Assembly (NCBI GenBank): GCA_903907995.1
Contig: CAIVQH010000041.1
Coordinates: 369,312 to 433,311, forward strand
Length of the DNA stretch: 64,000 bases
Direction: 5' to 3'
From: an uncultured Verrucomicrobiota bacterium
GTDB taxonomy: Bacteria > Verrucomicrobiota > Verrucomicrobiia > Limisphaerales > UBA9464
Shown here piece by piece: positions 8,353 through 17,864 of this stretch. Position 1 is the stretch's first letter; each line of letters begins with the position of its first letter. The position numbers and the translations under genes are program-made. Below the pieces are notes generated by a model. It ran no database searches, was not told the DNA's origin, and saw only the letters and a program-made list of their open reading frames with translations.

Positions 8353-9012
8353 TCAGCTTTGGAACAGCCGGGAGTAGAGCCGGTCCTGCGCGCCCTGCCA
8401 GAGATCCTGCAACGGCGCCGTCTGCGCGATATCGTCCAGGGACAGGTCGGCGCAGCGTTCCAGAATCTCCTCCGCGCGGAGGCTGAGCCGGTGTTGCAGC
8501 GACTGCCCTTCCATTGGACCGATGATGCCGAGGCGTACCGCCCCCGCGATCAGGCCGCGCAGGTGCTGGAAAAACAGCAATCGCGCCGTCGCGGACTGAT
8601 CCAATTCCAGCACGCCCATCACGACCCCAAAAACCGGCGCAAAATGTCCGCAGGGCGGCTGATGGTCGGTCTCACGCAGGCGCTGCAGCCCAGGGAGGGC
8701 AAAGATCCGTTCGGCCGAGGCCAGCAGCGCCTGCCCTTGCAGCCGGCTGGCGCGGTTCGCGACGTGGTTGCTGGTAAAGGCGTCGCAGAGGCGGTCCAGT
8801 TCGGTCAGTCGCGTCGGCTCCCGGTGGGCCGCAGTCACGAAGGGCAGGATCGCGTGCCCGAGCTGGCTTAGGCTGGCTTCGGCGAATTGGAGCAAATCTG
8901 CCCGGCCCCGGATTTCGCCATGCTGCCAGGCCGCTTCCAAGCCGCCGGAATGCGCAAAGCCGCCCGTGGGAAACGCCGAATCGGCCAGCTGCCAGACGAG
9001 CCAGTCAGACAC
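8353..9012 (-). CDS. ureF: Urease accessory protein UreF
   Basis: A 219-residue protein starting at a GTG (9012) that lies one base after the ureC stop. The N-terminal WLVWQLADSAFPTGGFAHSGGLE is the UreF hallmark, and the all-helical remainder, including FQHLRGLIAGAVRLG near residue 170, fits the family (usual length about 220-230). UreF acts with UreD and UreG to deliver nickel to the urease active site. The long open frame upstream of GTG overlaps ureC and was not used. ureG and ureE, normally nearby, do not follow: the next gene is the sensor kinase. Confidence 0.93.
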   Translation of the reverse strand: MSDWLVWQLADSAFPTGGFAHSGGLEAAWQHGEIRGRADLLQFAEASLSQLGHAILPFVTAAHREPTRLTELDRLCDAFTSNHVANRASRLQGQALLASAERIFALPGLQRLRETDHQPPCGHFAPVFGVVMGVLELDQSATARLLFFQHLRGLIAGAVRLGIIGPMEGQSLQHRLSLRAEEILERCADLSLDDIAQTAPLQDLWQGAQDRLYSRLFQS

Positions 9013-9013
9013 G

Positions 9014-10729
9014 TCAGAAGAGGGAATACCGCTGGGCCAGCGGCAGGACTTTCGCCGGCTCACAGGTGAGCGCCTCGCCATCGGCGGTCACGGTGTAGGT
9101 CTCCGGGTCCACCGTGATGGCAGGCGTGGCATCGTTCCATTTCAGGTCCTTCTTGGTCAGCGTGCGACAGCCGCGTACCGCCTCAATGCGCTTCGTCAGA
9201 CCGTAGCCAGCCGCCACGCCCTGCTCCTTGCAAAGCTGGCTGACGAACGCGAAAGAAATCGGCCCCGGCGCATGGCCAAACGCCCCAAACATGGGGCGCA
9301 TGAAGACCGGCTGCGGTGTGGGAATGCTTGCATTCGGATCACCCATCTGCGCCCACGCGATGACGCCGCCCTTGATCACCAGCTCGGGCTTGGCCCCGAA
9401 GAACGGGGGCTTCCACAGCACCAGATCGGCGAGCTTGCCCACTTCGACCGAGCCGACGACGTGCGCCATGCCATGCGCGAGCGCGGGGTTGATCGTGTAC
9501 TTCGAGATGTACCGCTTGATGCGGAGGTTGTCGTTCTCGCCGGTCTCGCCGGCCAGACGGCCACGCTGCTGCTTCATCTTGTCCGCCGTCTGCCAGGTGC
9601 GCGTGATGACCTCGCCAATGCGGCCCATCGCCTGGCTGTCGCTGCTCATCATGCTGATGGCCCCGAGATCGTGGAGAATGTCCTCGGCCGCGATGGTCTC
9701 GCCGCGGATGCGGCTCTCGGCAAAAGCCACGTCTTCCGGCAATCCGGGGTCGAGGTGATGGCAGACCATGAGCATGTCGAGGTGCTCATCGATCGTGTTT
9801 ACCGTGTACGGCTTGGTCGGGTTCGTGGAACTCGGCAGCACGTTCGACTCGCCACAGATCTTGATGATGTCCGGGGCATGCCCACCGCCCGCGCCTTCGG
9901 AATGGTAGGTGTGGATTGTGCGTCCGCCGATGGCCTTGATCGTCGCCTCCACGAAACCCGACTCATTCAGCGTGTCCGTATGGATGGTCACCTGGATGTC
10001 GTGCTCGTCGGCGATGCGCAGACAGCAGTCGATCGCGGCGGGAGTCGTGCCCCAATCCTCATGCAGCTTCAGACCGATGGCCCCGCCAAGAATCTGATCG
10101 ACGAGGCCGGCCGGCAGCGCGGTGTTGCCTTTCCCGGTGAAGCCAAAATTGAGCGGCAGCGCATCGGTGGCCTGCAGCATGGAGCGCAGGTAGAACGCAC
10201 TCGGTGTGCAGGTGGTGGCACAGGTGCCGGTCGCCGGGCCAGTACCGCCGCCGACCATGGTCGTAAGCCCGGCGGCGATCGCCTCGTGGGCCTGCTGCGG
10301 ACAGATGAAATGGATGTGGGTGTCGAGCCCGCCGGCGGTGAGGATCAGTCCTTCGCCCGCAATCACCTCCGTGGTCACGCCCACCACCATGCCGGCGGTC
10401 ACACCGGCCATCACGTCGGGATTCCCCGCCTTGCCAATGCCGGCGATCAGACCCCGCTTGATGCCCACGTCGGCCTTGATGATGCCCGAATGATCCACGA
10501 TCAGGGCATTGGTGATGACGCAGTCGAGCGCGTCCGCCTGGGCCACCCCGGCCGCCTGCCCCATGCCTTCGCGGATGGTCTTGCCGCCGCCGAATTTGCA
10601 CTCGTCGCCGTACACCGTGAAATCCCGCTCCACTTCGAGCACGAGCGACGTGTCACCGAGGCGGACCTTGTCGCCGGTGGTCGGGCCGAACATGTCGGCA
10701 TAATGCTGGCGTTTGATTTTGTGGGACAT
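9014..10729 (-). CDS. ureC: Urease alpha (catalytic) subunit
   Basis: A 571-residue catalytic subunit of the nickel enzyme that hydrolyses urea to ammonia and carbamate. All active-site residues are present, each four higher than Klebsiella numbering: His138 and His140 (DTHIH), carbamylated-type Lys221 (GLKLHEDWG), His250 and His276, catalytic His324 in MVCHHLD, and an Asp near 364. Length is standard (about 567-572). It follows the fused gamma-beta subunit gene by 50 bp and is followed one base later by ureF. Confidence 0.98.
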   Translation of the reverse strand: MSHKIKRQHYADMFGPTTGDKVRLGDTSLVLEVERDFTVYGDECKFGGGKTIREGMGQAAGVAQADALDCVITNALIVDHSGIIKADVGIKRGLIAGIGKAGNPDVMAGVTAGMVVGVTTEVIAGEGLILTAGGLDTHIHFICPQQAHEAIAAGLTTMVGGGTGPATGTCATTCTPSAFYLRSMLQATDALPLNFGFTGKGNTALPAGLVDQILGGAIGLKLHEDWGTTPAAIDCCLRIADEHDIQVTIHTDTLNESGFVEATIKAIGGRTIHTYHSEGAGGGHAPDIIKICGESNVLPSSTNPTKPYTVNTIDEHLDMLMVCHHLDPGLPEDVAFAESRIRGETIAAEDILHDLGAISMMSSDSQAMGRIGEVITRTWQTADKMKQQRGRLAGETGENDNLRIKRYISKYTINPALAHGMAHVVGSVEVGKLADLVLWKPPFFGAKPELVIKGGVIAWAQMGDPNASIPTPQPVFMRPMFGAFGHAPGPISFAFVSQLCKEQGVAAGYGLTKRIEAVRGCRTLTKKDLKWNDATPAITVDPETYTVTADGEALTCEPAKVLPLAQRYSLF

Positions 10730-10779
10730 GGTGGCCAGTAAGTCAGTAGGTCAGTGAACCGGTGATCAGTAAGAGGTGA

Positions 10780-11541
10780 TCAGGCGGCGGGCTCGTGGGC
10801 GAAGGCGGCGGCTTTTACCTTTTCCAGAGCGGCTTTTTTGCCGGACTCGGACACGGGGCCGGAGGCGAGGTTGTTGCCACCCTGGATCACCTTGTTTCCG
10901 GCGATGGCGACCAGTTTCACGGTCTTGGTTTCACCCGGCTCGAACCTCACCGCCGTTCCTGCGGGGATGTCGAGACGTTTGCCGTAAGCGACCCCGCGGT
11001 CAAAGCGCAGGGATGCGTTGGTCTCGATAAAGTGGTAGTGGCTGCCGACCTGGATCGGGCGGTCGCCCAGGTTCGTGACGGCGAGGGTCGCGGTCTCGCG
11101 GTTCGCGTTGAGTTCCAGTTCGCCGTCCGGAACTTCCATGGCACCGGGTTCCGGCTCGTCGGGTGTCGCCTTGAACACCGACAGGTCCGGCACAGGCAGG
11201 AAGCTGCCGTAAAGCGCCAACGAGAGATCGCCGTTCTCCGCTGCGATGGGATGATGCACCGTCACAAGCTTCGTGCCGTCGGGAAAGGTGCCTTCGACCT
11301 GCACGTCGTAGATCATGCCGGGCACGCCGGACATGACCTGGTTGCGACCGAGGAACTGGCGGCCCAGATTCATCAGCTCCGCGACCCGGCGGCCGTCGCG
11401 GATAAACTCCAGGAGCTGCGTGGCGATGAGCGCGACGGACTCGGGGTGATTCAGGCGCAGGCCCCGGGCAAGGCGTTTCTGGGCGAGAAACCCCGCATTG
11501 TGCAGGAGCAGCTTGTCAATTTCGCGGGGGGACAGGTGCAT
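10780..11541 (-). CDS. ureAB: Fused urease gamma-beta subunit (UreA-UreB)
   Basis: A 253-residue protein combining both small urease subunits. Residues 1-100 are the gamma subunit ([15 protein letters not shown] start, [30 protein letters not shown]) and residues about 130-235 the beta subunit ([49 protein letters not shown]). Fusions of this kind occur in Helicobacter and several other lineages. An Ala/Glu/Lys-rich tail of about 25 residues follows. The gene lies between ureD and ureC; the 171-bp gap on the ureD side holds a palindromic repeat. Confidence 0.96.
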   Translation of the reverse strand: MHLSPREIDKLLLHNAGFLAQKRLARGLRLNHPESVALIATQLLEFIRDGRRVAELMNLGRQFLGRNQVMSGVPGMIYDVQVEGTFPDGTKLVTVHHPIAAENGDLSLALYGSFLPVPDLSVFKATPDEPEPGAMEVPDGELELNANRETATLAVTNLGDRPIQVGSHYHFIETNASLRFDRGVAYGKRLDIPAGTAVRFEPGETKTVKLVAIAGNKVIQGGNNLASGPVSESGKKAALEKVKAAAFAHEPAA

Positions 11542-11615
11542 GTTTGGGAGCGGGTTCAGCCACGGGCTGCGGGAATTGACGCGGACGGGAAACCGGGCGG
11601 CAAGCTGATTCCAGA

Positions 11616-11708
11616 TTTTGACAGGATAGAAAGGATTGGAATGGGTCCCGATCGCGTCCTGCTTCTTGCATCAGAAATCCTGTTCATCCTGTTCATCCTG
11701 TCAAAAAA
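11616..11708. repeat. Palindrome built of ACAGGATGA 9-mers between ureD and ureAB
   Basis: The right arm (11675-11708) reads, on the minus strand, as TTTTTTGACAGGATGAAC followed by two more ACAGGAT units at a 9-base period. The left arm (11616-11637), TTTTGACAGGATAGAAAGG plus ATT, is its imperfect complement, so a long hairpin can form with a loop of about 37 bases. I recall similar GACAGGATGAACAGGAT strings in intergenic regions of other bacteria, including Verrucomicrobiota. It separates ureD (stop 11713) from ureAB (start 11541) inside one operon and may modulate read-through. Confidence 0.65.
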
Positions 11709-11712
11709 CGCT

Positions 11713-12564
11713 TCACCACTTCCGCGCGAACGGGTCGTCGCCCAGCAGGTCACTTAGAAAGCCCAGGTGGCGATGGATCTCACGCCCGACGTCCTCGACG
11801 TTCTCACCGGCGATCCGGAGGAGCGCGCCCTCGCGGATCGGGCTGGCGCTGCAGACCAGCGAGGCCCGGCGGGCGACCGGTTGCGCAGCAATGTCGGCGA
11901 GCAGTTGCGGGGCGATCTCGCGCCAGGCAGCGCCCACCAGCACCACCAATGCGAGGCAGTTGAAGCGGGCCATGCGGTGCGAGCCGTCGAGCGCACCGTC
12001 CGCCGCGTCGAGCAGGAGCGAATCAACGAGCAGACGTTCGTCGCCGAGGAAAATGTCATTGCGGCTTTGGAAACGGGTGAACTCCCAGCGTTCACCACGG
12101 GCGGTTCGCCCAGAAGTAAACCAATCCACGAGCGCCAGGCTCGCGCCGGGTTGCAGACGGAATTCCTGTCGCTGCGAATAGCTGGAACCGGCAAAGGCCT
12201 GCACGGGATCCGGTGCGAGCACCAGCAATGAACCTTCGCCCAGCGTGGCGCAGAGGTGGTGTCCACAAGGGCGTCCGTGCGGATTGCGGTAAACCTTGGT
12301 CGAGGCCTGGGTGCTGACGAAGCACCGGGTCTGGGCTGCCAGCCGCAGGTCCACCCGGGTTTCGTCGCCAGCCACAAGACCGCCCCCGAAGCTGCTGAAA
12401 TAGGCCCAGACACTTTTCCCGCGCGGACGGGGGACGAGCAGCTTGAGCGGACTGCTCGATTCCACGGAAACAGCCGCACTCAGCCCATCCACCAAGTCAA
12501 CGTGCAGACATCCGGTTCCCGCGTGGCCGGCCGCCGTCGCTGACTCATGAGCGAGGAGGCTCAC
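11713..12564 (-). CDS. ureD: Urease accessory protein UreD (UreH)
   Basis: A 283-residue scaffold protein for urease maturation. Family features: LLVPRPRGKSVWAYFSSFGGGLVAGD near residues 42-67, the TQASTKVYRNP motif near 85-95, ALVDWFTSGRTARGE near 143-157, and FLGDERLLVDSLLLD. It binds the urease apoprotein and, with UreF and UreG, directs nickel insertion. Its ATG overlaps the stop of the small membrane protein gene (ATGA at 12561-12564), showing translational coupling to the upstream transport genes. Confidence 0.93.
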   Translation of the reverse strand: MSLLAHESATAAGHAGTGCLHVDLVDGLSAAVSVESSSPLKLLVPRPRGKSVWAYFSSFGGGLVAGDETRVDLRLAAQTRCFVSTQASTKVYRNPHGRPCGHHLCATLGEGSLLVLAPDPVQAFAGSSYSQRQEFRLQPGASLALVDWFTSGRTARGERWEFTRFQSRNDIFLGDERLLVDSLLLDAADGALDGSHRMARFNCLALVVLVGAAWREIAPQLLADIAAQPVARRASLVCSASPIREGALLRIAGENVEDVGREIHRHLGFLSDLLGDDPFARKW

Positions 12565-12833
12565 GCAGGCAGGCTCCCAAGCACCACCGCCCCCAGTAAA
12601 GCTACCGTCCCGCCGAGACGCAACAGGCGCCGGGAGGCGTGCTGCCGGACCAGTTGCGCGGAAGCGAGCATCAGCGCCCCGCCGGCCGCCAGGACCGCGA
12701 GGTGGTAGGGGCTGGTCAGCACATGCGACGCATTCGACTCGGACAGCGAATGGCCCGGATGGGCCTGCGCCGACGAAACCACCGCGAGAATGGCCAGCAG
12801 GCCGAGAACCCGTGAAATCAGATATTTGGTCAT
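12561..12833 (-). CDS. Small membrane protein with HupE/UreJ-like start
   Basis: A 90-residue protein: signal peptide-like segment (about residues 5-24) ending in AQAHPGHS, then a hydrophobic stretch near 45-60 and another near 72-88. The HPGH motif after the signal resembles the start of HupE/UreJ nickel permeases, but those have about 190-200 residues and several more helices, so this is not a full member. It overlaps urtE upstream and ureD downstream by 4 bp each (ATGA junctions), which argues for a real translated gene of the urea operon. A role in nickel or urea handling is only a guess. Confidence 0.75.
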   Translation of the reverse strand: MTKYLISRVLGLLAILAVVSSAQAHPGHSLSESNASHVLTSPYHLAVLAAGGALMLASAQLVRQHASRRLLRLGGTVALLGAVVLGSLPA

Positions 12834-13525
12834 ACTGTGAGATGCGCCTTCACCATGTCGTCGTCAAGTTTGGCGATGGGCCCCTCGGCCACGATCGCGC
12901 CGCGATCCATGATGTAAAAGATGTCACCGACCGCGAGGCAGAAATCGAGGTATTGCTCGACCAGCAGGATGCTGATCTTCCCCTCCTTCTTGATCTTCAC
13001 GAGCGTGTCGCCGATCAGGTCGATGATGTTCGGCTGGATGCCCTCGGTCGGCTCGTCGAGCAGCAGTATCTTCGGATCGGTGAGCAGCGCGCGCGCGATG
13101 GCCAACTGCTGCTGCTGGCCGCCGGAGAGCACGCCGCCCTTGCGCTGGAGGAACTCCTTCAGGATGGGGAACAGTTCCAGCACACGTTCCACCTGGCCGT
13201 TCTCCTTCGCGCCGTGAACCACGAGGCTGATCTTCAGGTTTTCCCAGACCGTGAGGTGAGGGAAGATGTCGCGGCCCTGTGGCACATAGCCGAGACCGGC
13301 GCGGGAACGGCCATCCGGCTTGAGCCCGTTGAGCGATTTCCCTCCGAGGGTCATTTCGCCGGAATCCGGCGCGACCAACCCCATGATGGATTTGAGCGTC
13401 GTTGTTTTGCCCACGCCATTGCGGCCCATGAGGCAGACCAGGCTCTTCTCGGGCACCGTCAGGTTGACGCCACGCAAGATGCGGGAGCCGTCGTAGGAGA
13501 CGGAAAGGTTAGAAAGGGTCAGCAT
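12830..13525 (-). CDS. urtE: Urea ABC transporter ATP-binding protein UrtE
   Basis: A 231-residue ATPase of the branched-chain amino acid/urea (HAAT) type, close in length to LivF. Walker A is GRNGVGKTT (about residues 35-43), Q-loop YVPQGRDIFP, signature LSGGQQQQLAIARAL, Walker B LLLDEPTEGIQPN, H-loop region near SILLVEQYLD. It energises uptake of urea with UrtABCD. Sixteen bases separate it from the urtD stop, and it overlaps the following small membrane protein gene by 4 bp. Confidence 0.96.
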   Translation of the reverse strand: MLTLSNLSVSYDGSRILRGVNLTVPEKSLVCLMGRNGVGKTTTLKSIMGLVAPDSGEMTLGGKSLNGLKPDGRSRAGLGYVPQGRDIFPHLTVWENLKISLVVHGAKENGQVERVLELFPILKEFLQRKGGVLSGGQQQQLAIARALLTDPKILLLDEPTEGIQPNIIDLIGDTLVKIKKEGKISILLVEQYLDFCLAVGDIFYIMDRGAIVAEGPIAKLDDDMVKAHLTV

Positions 13526-13541
13526 GCGGGAAAGTTCAGAA

Positions 13542-14303
13542 TCAGTGCTTCTCCTTCTTTTTCCGGCCGAGATAAACCTCGATCACGCGCTCGTTGTTCT
13601 GGACCTCGTCCACCGTGCCTTCGCAGAGCACGTGTCCCTGGTGGAGAACCGTGACCTTCCGCGCAATCTGTCGGACGAAGACCATGTCGTGCTCGATGAC
13701 GACGATGCTGTGCTTGCCGGCGAGGCTGATGAGCAGTTCTCCCGTCTTGGCGGTTTCCTCGTCGGTCATGCCGGCGGCCGGTTCATCCACCAGCAGCAGC
13801 TTGGGATTTTGCGCGAGCAGCATCCCGATCTCGAGCCACTGTTTCTGGCCGTGCGCCAACAAACCTGCCTTGCTGTTGGCCTTGGCTGCCAGGCCCACGG
13901 TTTCGAGCACTTCCTGGATGCGGTCGCGCTGGGCCGTCGTGACGCGCGAAAAGAGCGCGGACCAGACGCTGCGCGAACCCTGTAGCGAAAGCAGGATGTT
14001 CTCGTAAACGGTGTGGTCGATATAGACCGACGGCGTCTGAAACTTTCGGCCAATCCCGAGACGGTTGATCTGGTACTCGTTGAGCCGGGTCAGGTCGGTG
14101 TCCTTGCCGAACTCAATCTTGCCCACATCAGGCTTGGTGCGACCGGTGATAAGGTCGAGGAACGAGGTCTTGCCCGCGCCATTCGGCCCGATGATCACCC
14201 GCAACTCCCCCGTATCCATGTAGAAGTTGAGGTCCGAGATGGCTTTGAAGCCATCGAACGTCTTCGTCACACCCTCGACGGTCAGGATGAATTCCTTGCT
14301 CAT
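13542..14303 (-). CDS. urtD: Urea ABC transporter ATP-binding protein UrtD
   Basis: A 253-residue LivG-type ATPase. Walker [10 protein letters not shown] (about residues 40-48), signature region [20 protein letters not shown], Walker [16 protein letters not shown], then [27 protein letters not shown], in place of LSGGQ, is characteristic of UrtD. The start ATG at 14303 overlaps the urtC stop (ATGA). The open frame extends far upstream inside urtC but that part is the wrong frame of that gene. Confidence 0.96.
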   Translation of the reverse strand: MSKEFILTVEGVTKTFDGFKAISDLNFYMDTGELRVIIGPNGAGKTSFLDLITGRTKPDVGKIEFGKDTDLTRLNEYQINRLGIGRKFQTPSVYIDHTVYENILLSLQGSRSVWSALFSRVTTAQRDRIQEVLETVGLAAKANSKAGLLAHGQKQWLEIGMLLAQNPKLLLVDEPAAGMTDEETAKTGELLISLAGKHSIVVIEHDMVFVRQIARKVTVLHQGHVLCEGTVDEVQNNERVIEVYLGRKKKEKH

Positions 14304-15844
14304 TCTTTTCCGGTGGGTTCGAGCTTGGTCTCGGGGATGGCAGTCACGGGAACCTCCGCCGCCGGTTTCTTGGCGAACTTCTGCGCCAGACCGCGCAACT
14401 GGTCCGGCAGGCCGACGAGCCCCTTGGGCATGAACAGCGTCACAAACACAAACAGGCCCCCGAGGACGTAGGGCCACTGCTCGGCGAAGGAGTGGGTCGC
14501 ATAGCTCTTGAGCGAGTTGATGCCGATCGCGCCCAGGATCGGCCCGAGCAGGTTGCCGCGTCCGCCCACGGCCACCCAGATGACCGCCTCGATGGACTTG
14601 TCCACGCCCATCTCGCTGGGGTTGATGATACCGACCTGTGGCACGAACAGCGCTCCACCGAGACTGGAGATGATCGCGGCGATCACGAACACAAAGAGTT
14701 TGAAGTTCGCCGTGGCGTAGCCGGAGAAGAGCACGCGGTTTTCCGAATCCCGCACTGCCCGTTGGATCAGGCCGAACCGGGTCGAGGTCAGCCAGCGGCA
14801 GAACAGGTAGGTCAGCAGCAGCAGCACGCCGGAGCAGATGTAAAGGGCGCGCTTGGTGGACGGGGCATTGACGATGTATCCGGTGAAAGGCTTCTTCGCC
14901 AATTCCTGCGGAAAGGCGTCTTCCAGCAGCAGCCGGTTGAGCTTCAGCGTGGCCGCGTCCTTGGGTGACGAAGCGAGCAGCAGCGTGGTTTCGGGCGACA
15001 GCGTGATTCCGGTGAAGCGGGGTCCGTCGTAGATCAGAGCCGTGGCAATGGTTTTGTTCAGATCGTCCACAAGCACGGCGGGTATTTCTGCCGCCTTTCC
15101 GGCCCCGAGCAGCTCCGTGACCTTGGCCTGGTTGGTCGCGGCGAGCTGGCTCCACAGGAACTTGCTCACGCCGTCGGAACCGTCCTTCAGCTTCGTGGCG
15201 AACGTTTTCGGATCCCGAATATCCACCGCTTCCAGTGCCGGTGTGCCCAGCAGGAATTTGAAATCGGTCAGGCCATTGTTGCCGCCAAACGTGAAGTCGT
15301 TGCGGAAGAACATCAGGCACGCGGCATACGTGAGCGCCTGGCTGAGGATCGAAAAATACACTCCCTTGATGCGCGAGCGGAAGGCGAGGAACCCGAAAAT
15401 GTAGGCCACCCCAGCCGGCACGAGGATGATCATCATCGCCGCAAACCAAAAGTGCTTGAACGGAATCCAGTGGGGCGGCAATCCGCCGGTGGCGGGAAAC
15501 CGTGCCGGGAATTCCAGGAACACCATGAAGTCCGGAATGGCCTCGTGATACTGCCCGAGCCGGCTGATGTTCATCATCATGTACATGCCCAGGCAATAGC
15601 CGCCGAGAGAGAAGAACAGGGCTTGCCCGAGGCAGAGCAGCCCGGTGTAGCCCCAGAGCAGGTTCACCCCGAGCGCCAGCACGGCGTAGGTCAGGTACTT
15701 GCCGTACAGGCTCAGGGAGAAGGTGCTGACGTGCAGCGCGCTCTCCGGCGGGACGAAGGCGTTCAGGCAGGGCAGCACAATCAGGCCGACTGCCGACGCC
15801 AGCGCGACAAAGAGGATTTCCCGTCTGGAGAAGGTTCGCTTCAT
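14300..15844 (-). CDS. urtC: Urea ABC transporter permease UrtC with a large insertion
   Basis: A 514-residue LivM-type inner-membrane permease. Typical segments: [21 protein letters not shown] near 63-83, [19 protein letters not shown] near 156-174, [11 protein letters not shown] near 186-196, and [16 protein letters not shown] near 420. Between about residues 200 and 330 there is an extra hydrophilic segment of about 125 residues not expected in UrtC proteins, which are usually about 360-400 residues. It sits in the loop just after [10 protein letters not shown], the position expected to face the periplasm, where the UrtA binding protein docks. ATG at 15844 was chosen because MKRTFSRRE gives a normal positively charged start; an upstream in-frame ATG exists at 15889. 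Confidence 0.93.
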   Translation of the reverse strand: MKRTFSRREILFVALASAVGLIVLPCLNAFVPPESALHVSTFSLSLYGKYLTYAVLALGVNLLWGYTGLLCLGQALFFSLGGYCLGMYMMMNISRLGQYHEAIPDFMVFLEFPARFPATGGLPPHWIPFKHFWFAAMMIILVPAGVAYIFGFLAFRSRIKGVYFSILSQALTYAACLMFFRNDFTFGGNNGLTDFKFLLGTPALEAVDIRDPKTFATKLKDGSDGVSKFLWSQLAATNQAKVTELLGAGKAAEIPAVLVDDLNKTIATALIYDGPRFTGITLSPETTLLLASSPKDAATLKLNRLLLEDAFPQELAKKPFTGYIVNAPSTKRALYICSGVLLLLTYLFCRWLTSTRFGLIQRAVRDSENRVLFSGYATANFKLFVFVIAAIISSLGGALFVPQVGIINPSEMGVDKSIEAVIWVAVGGRGNLLGPILGAIGINSLKSYATHSFAEQWPYVLGGLFVFVTLFMPKGLVGLPDQLRGLAQKFAKKPAAEVPVTAIPETKLEPTGKE

Positions 15845-15983
15845 GACGACAACTGCTGGCTCCAAGCTCCGAGGACCGGAGCTAAACAAGGTTTCAAGTC
15901 ATCGGCCGAAGAACGTGCGCACCCCATCGGCAGAGACCGGCAAACCGCATGGCCCGGCGCTGAAAAACTGAAGGACTTCATCA

Positions 15984-17702
15984 TCAGTCGAGGCTGCGGC
16001 TGCGGGTGACGAACAGGCCATTGGGCCGCCACTGGAGGAAAAGGATGATCGCGGTCAGCACCGTGATCTTGCCCAGCACGGCCCCCAGCCACGGCTCCAA
16101 CACCTGATTCGTGATACCGACTCCCGCCGAGGCGGACACAGTCCCGACCAGATTTCCGACGCCGCCCAGCACCACCACCATGAAACAGTCGATGATGTAG
16201 TTCTGGCCGAGGCTCGGACCGACATTGGCAATCTGGGTCATGCACGCTCCCGCCATGCCGGCCAGTCCGGAGCCGAAGGCGAAGGTCATCATGTTGACGC
16301 GGTCCGTGCGGACGCCGACGCAGGAAGCCATCGTACGGTTCTGCATCACGGCCCGGATCTGGAGGCCAAGGGATGTCTTGGTCAGCAGCAGCCACGTGAG
16401 CAGCACCACGAACCCGGCGAAGCCGATGATGAAAATCCGGTTGTAAGCAAAGAGCACGTCATCCACCACCAGGCTGCCCTGCAGGAATCCGGGGGCATCG
16501 ACCTGGACGTTGGCCGAACCAAAAGTGTGCCGGAAAATCTGCTGGAGGATCAGGCTCACGCCCCACGTCGCGAGCAGCGATTCCAGCGGGCGCTTGTAAA
16601 GAAAGCGGATGATGCCGCGTTCCAGCGCAAGTCCGACCAGCCCCGCCATGACGAACGAGGCGACCAAAGAAACGATGAAGTAACAGTCAAACCCGCCGCC
16701 GGTCAGGCCCATGCCCTTCACGGTGACGGTCTTGCCAAAAAGCGAAAACAGCAGGCCGCTGCCAAACACTCCCTGCACAAAAAATGTCGTGTAAGCACCG
16801 ACCGCCATGACCTCACCGTGGGCCATGTTGATGACGCCCATCAGACCGAAAGTGATCGCCAAACCAAGGGCGGCCACAAGCAGCACGGCGGCCAGACTGA
16901 CACCCCGGAAGGCGGTGCCAAACAGCGTTCCCCACCGTTGGTAGTTCTCAATCTGGACGATCGTTTTCTGCAATACCTGCAACGTCTCCTCGCCGTATTT
17001 GGCTCGGTCGGCTTTGGCCTTCGTCTCCAACTGCACCAAGAAGTCATGCGCGTTGATCGAACGCATCTTCCCCAGGGTGACGATCGCGGCATTCCGTATT
17101 GAGGGATCGGCATCGACCGTCTGGGTGAGCGCCACCGCCTCGTTCAGCGCCTTGATGACCTCGGGATCGGTCTCGGTCTTCAGGCGGTTTTGGAAGTGGG
17201 GCAGATACTCGGGGTTCTGCTCCTGACCGAGCTTGATGACGGCGTCGCGGCGAAGTTTTGGAACCGGATTGCCGATGGCGAAAAGATCCAGCGTGGTCTT
17301 GATGGCGCGGCGGATGCGGGAATTGTTATCCACCGCCGTAAGCTCATTCGCCCGGAACAGCAGGGGCTTTCCGGCGGCATCGGTGATGAACTTCCCGTCG
17401 GTAAGCCGGATGGCCTTGGCCTTGCCGTCGCTGTCGAGCTGCGCGTCGAGCACGAACGGGACTTTGAGGCCGTTCGCCTCGGTATTGACAAAAAGCTCGC
17501 TCACCCGCCAGGCGGCCAGACCGCGCTCCACCAGCTCGTCCCCGGCGGCGACCAGCTCCTTGACGAGCGCAATCTGCTTGGCGCTGTCCTCCTCGTTGAT
17601 CGCCCTGACCAGGATGTCGCGGTAGAAGGCCTGGTTTTCAGCGCCCCGAACCGGCAGCAACATGGCCAGGCAGCCCAGCAAGATCAGCAGAGAATATTTC
17701 AC
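15984..17702 (-). CDS. urtB: Urea ABC transporter permease UrtB with N-terminal periplasmic domain
   Basis: A 572-residue LivH-type permease. A signal-like segment (about 3-22), then about 260 residues of helical, HEAT-like sequence containing FLVQLETKAKADRAKYGEET, then the membrane permease from about residue 275 (GLAITFGLMGVINMAHGEVMAVGAYTT through VLGGVGNLVGTV). An extended N-terminal domain is normal for UrtB. The start chosen is the GTG at 17702, which gives a clean signal sequence (VKYSLLILLGCLAMLLP); the open frame reaches 17864 but that part crosses a terminator hairpin and looks non-coding. A 139-bp gap separates it from urtC. Confidence 0.92.
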   Translation of the reverse strand: MKYSLLILLGCLAMLLPVRGAENQAFYRDILVRAINEEDSAKQIALVKELVAAGDELVERGLAAWRVSELFVNTEANGLKVPFVLDAQLDSDGKAKAIRLTDGKFITDAAGKPLLFRANELTAVDNNSRIRRAIKTTLDLFAIGNPVPKLRRDAVIKLGQEQNPEYLPHFQNRLKTETDPEVIKALNEAVALTQTVDADPSIRNAAIVTLGKMRSINAHDFLVQLETKAKADRAKYGEETLQVLQKTIVQIENYQRWGTLFGTAFRGVSLAAVLLVAALGLAITFGLMGVINMAHGEVMAVGAYTTFFVQGVFGSGLLFSLFGKTVTVKGMGLTGGGFDCYFIVSLVASFVMAGLVGLALERGIIRFLYKRPLESLLATWGVSLILQQIFRHTFGSANVQVDAPGFLQGSLVVDDVLFAYNRIFIIGFAGFVVLLTWLLLTKTSLGLQIRAVMQNRTMASCVGVRTDRVNMMTFAFGSGLAGMAGACMTQIANVGPSLGQNYIIDCFMVVVLGGVGNLVGTVSASAGVGITNQVLEPWLGAVLGKITVLTAIILFLQWRPNGLFVTRSRSLD

Positions 17703-17813
17703 GGGCAACAATGCGGGAATGAAAGAGACAGGTCGGAAAACACTCAGGGCTGCGTTCTGGCGAAAGCGGGCGGGACGGCACCTCCACAGTCCTGATTGAA
17801 GCCCCCTTGCACC

Positions 17814-17844
17814 AAAAGGAGGCGGGCCCTGCTGGCCCGCCTCC
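17814..17844 (-). terminator. Intrinsic terminator between urtA and urtB
   Basis: A perfect 11-bp stem, GGAGGCGGGCC with GGCCCGCCTCC, around a 5-base loop, followed on the minus strand by TTTT. It lies 20 bases past the urtA stop, after a short GTGTGT dinucleotide run. Partial termination here would give more periplasmic binding protein than permease, as is common in binding-protein-dependent transporters. Confidence 0.85.
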
Positions 17845-17864
17845 CCGTTTTCACACACACACAC

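Noticed and set aside
12561..12833. Calling the small membrane protein UreJ/HupE nickel permease
   Set aside because: Only the HPGH start agrees; length is half and the helix number too low.
13542..15596. Extended 684-residue version of urtD
   Set aside because: The upstream part is the wrong frame of urtC; ATGA overlap at 14300-14303 and the [11 protein letters not shown] start define the real gene.
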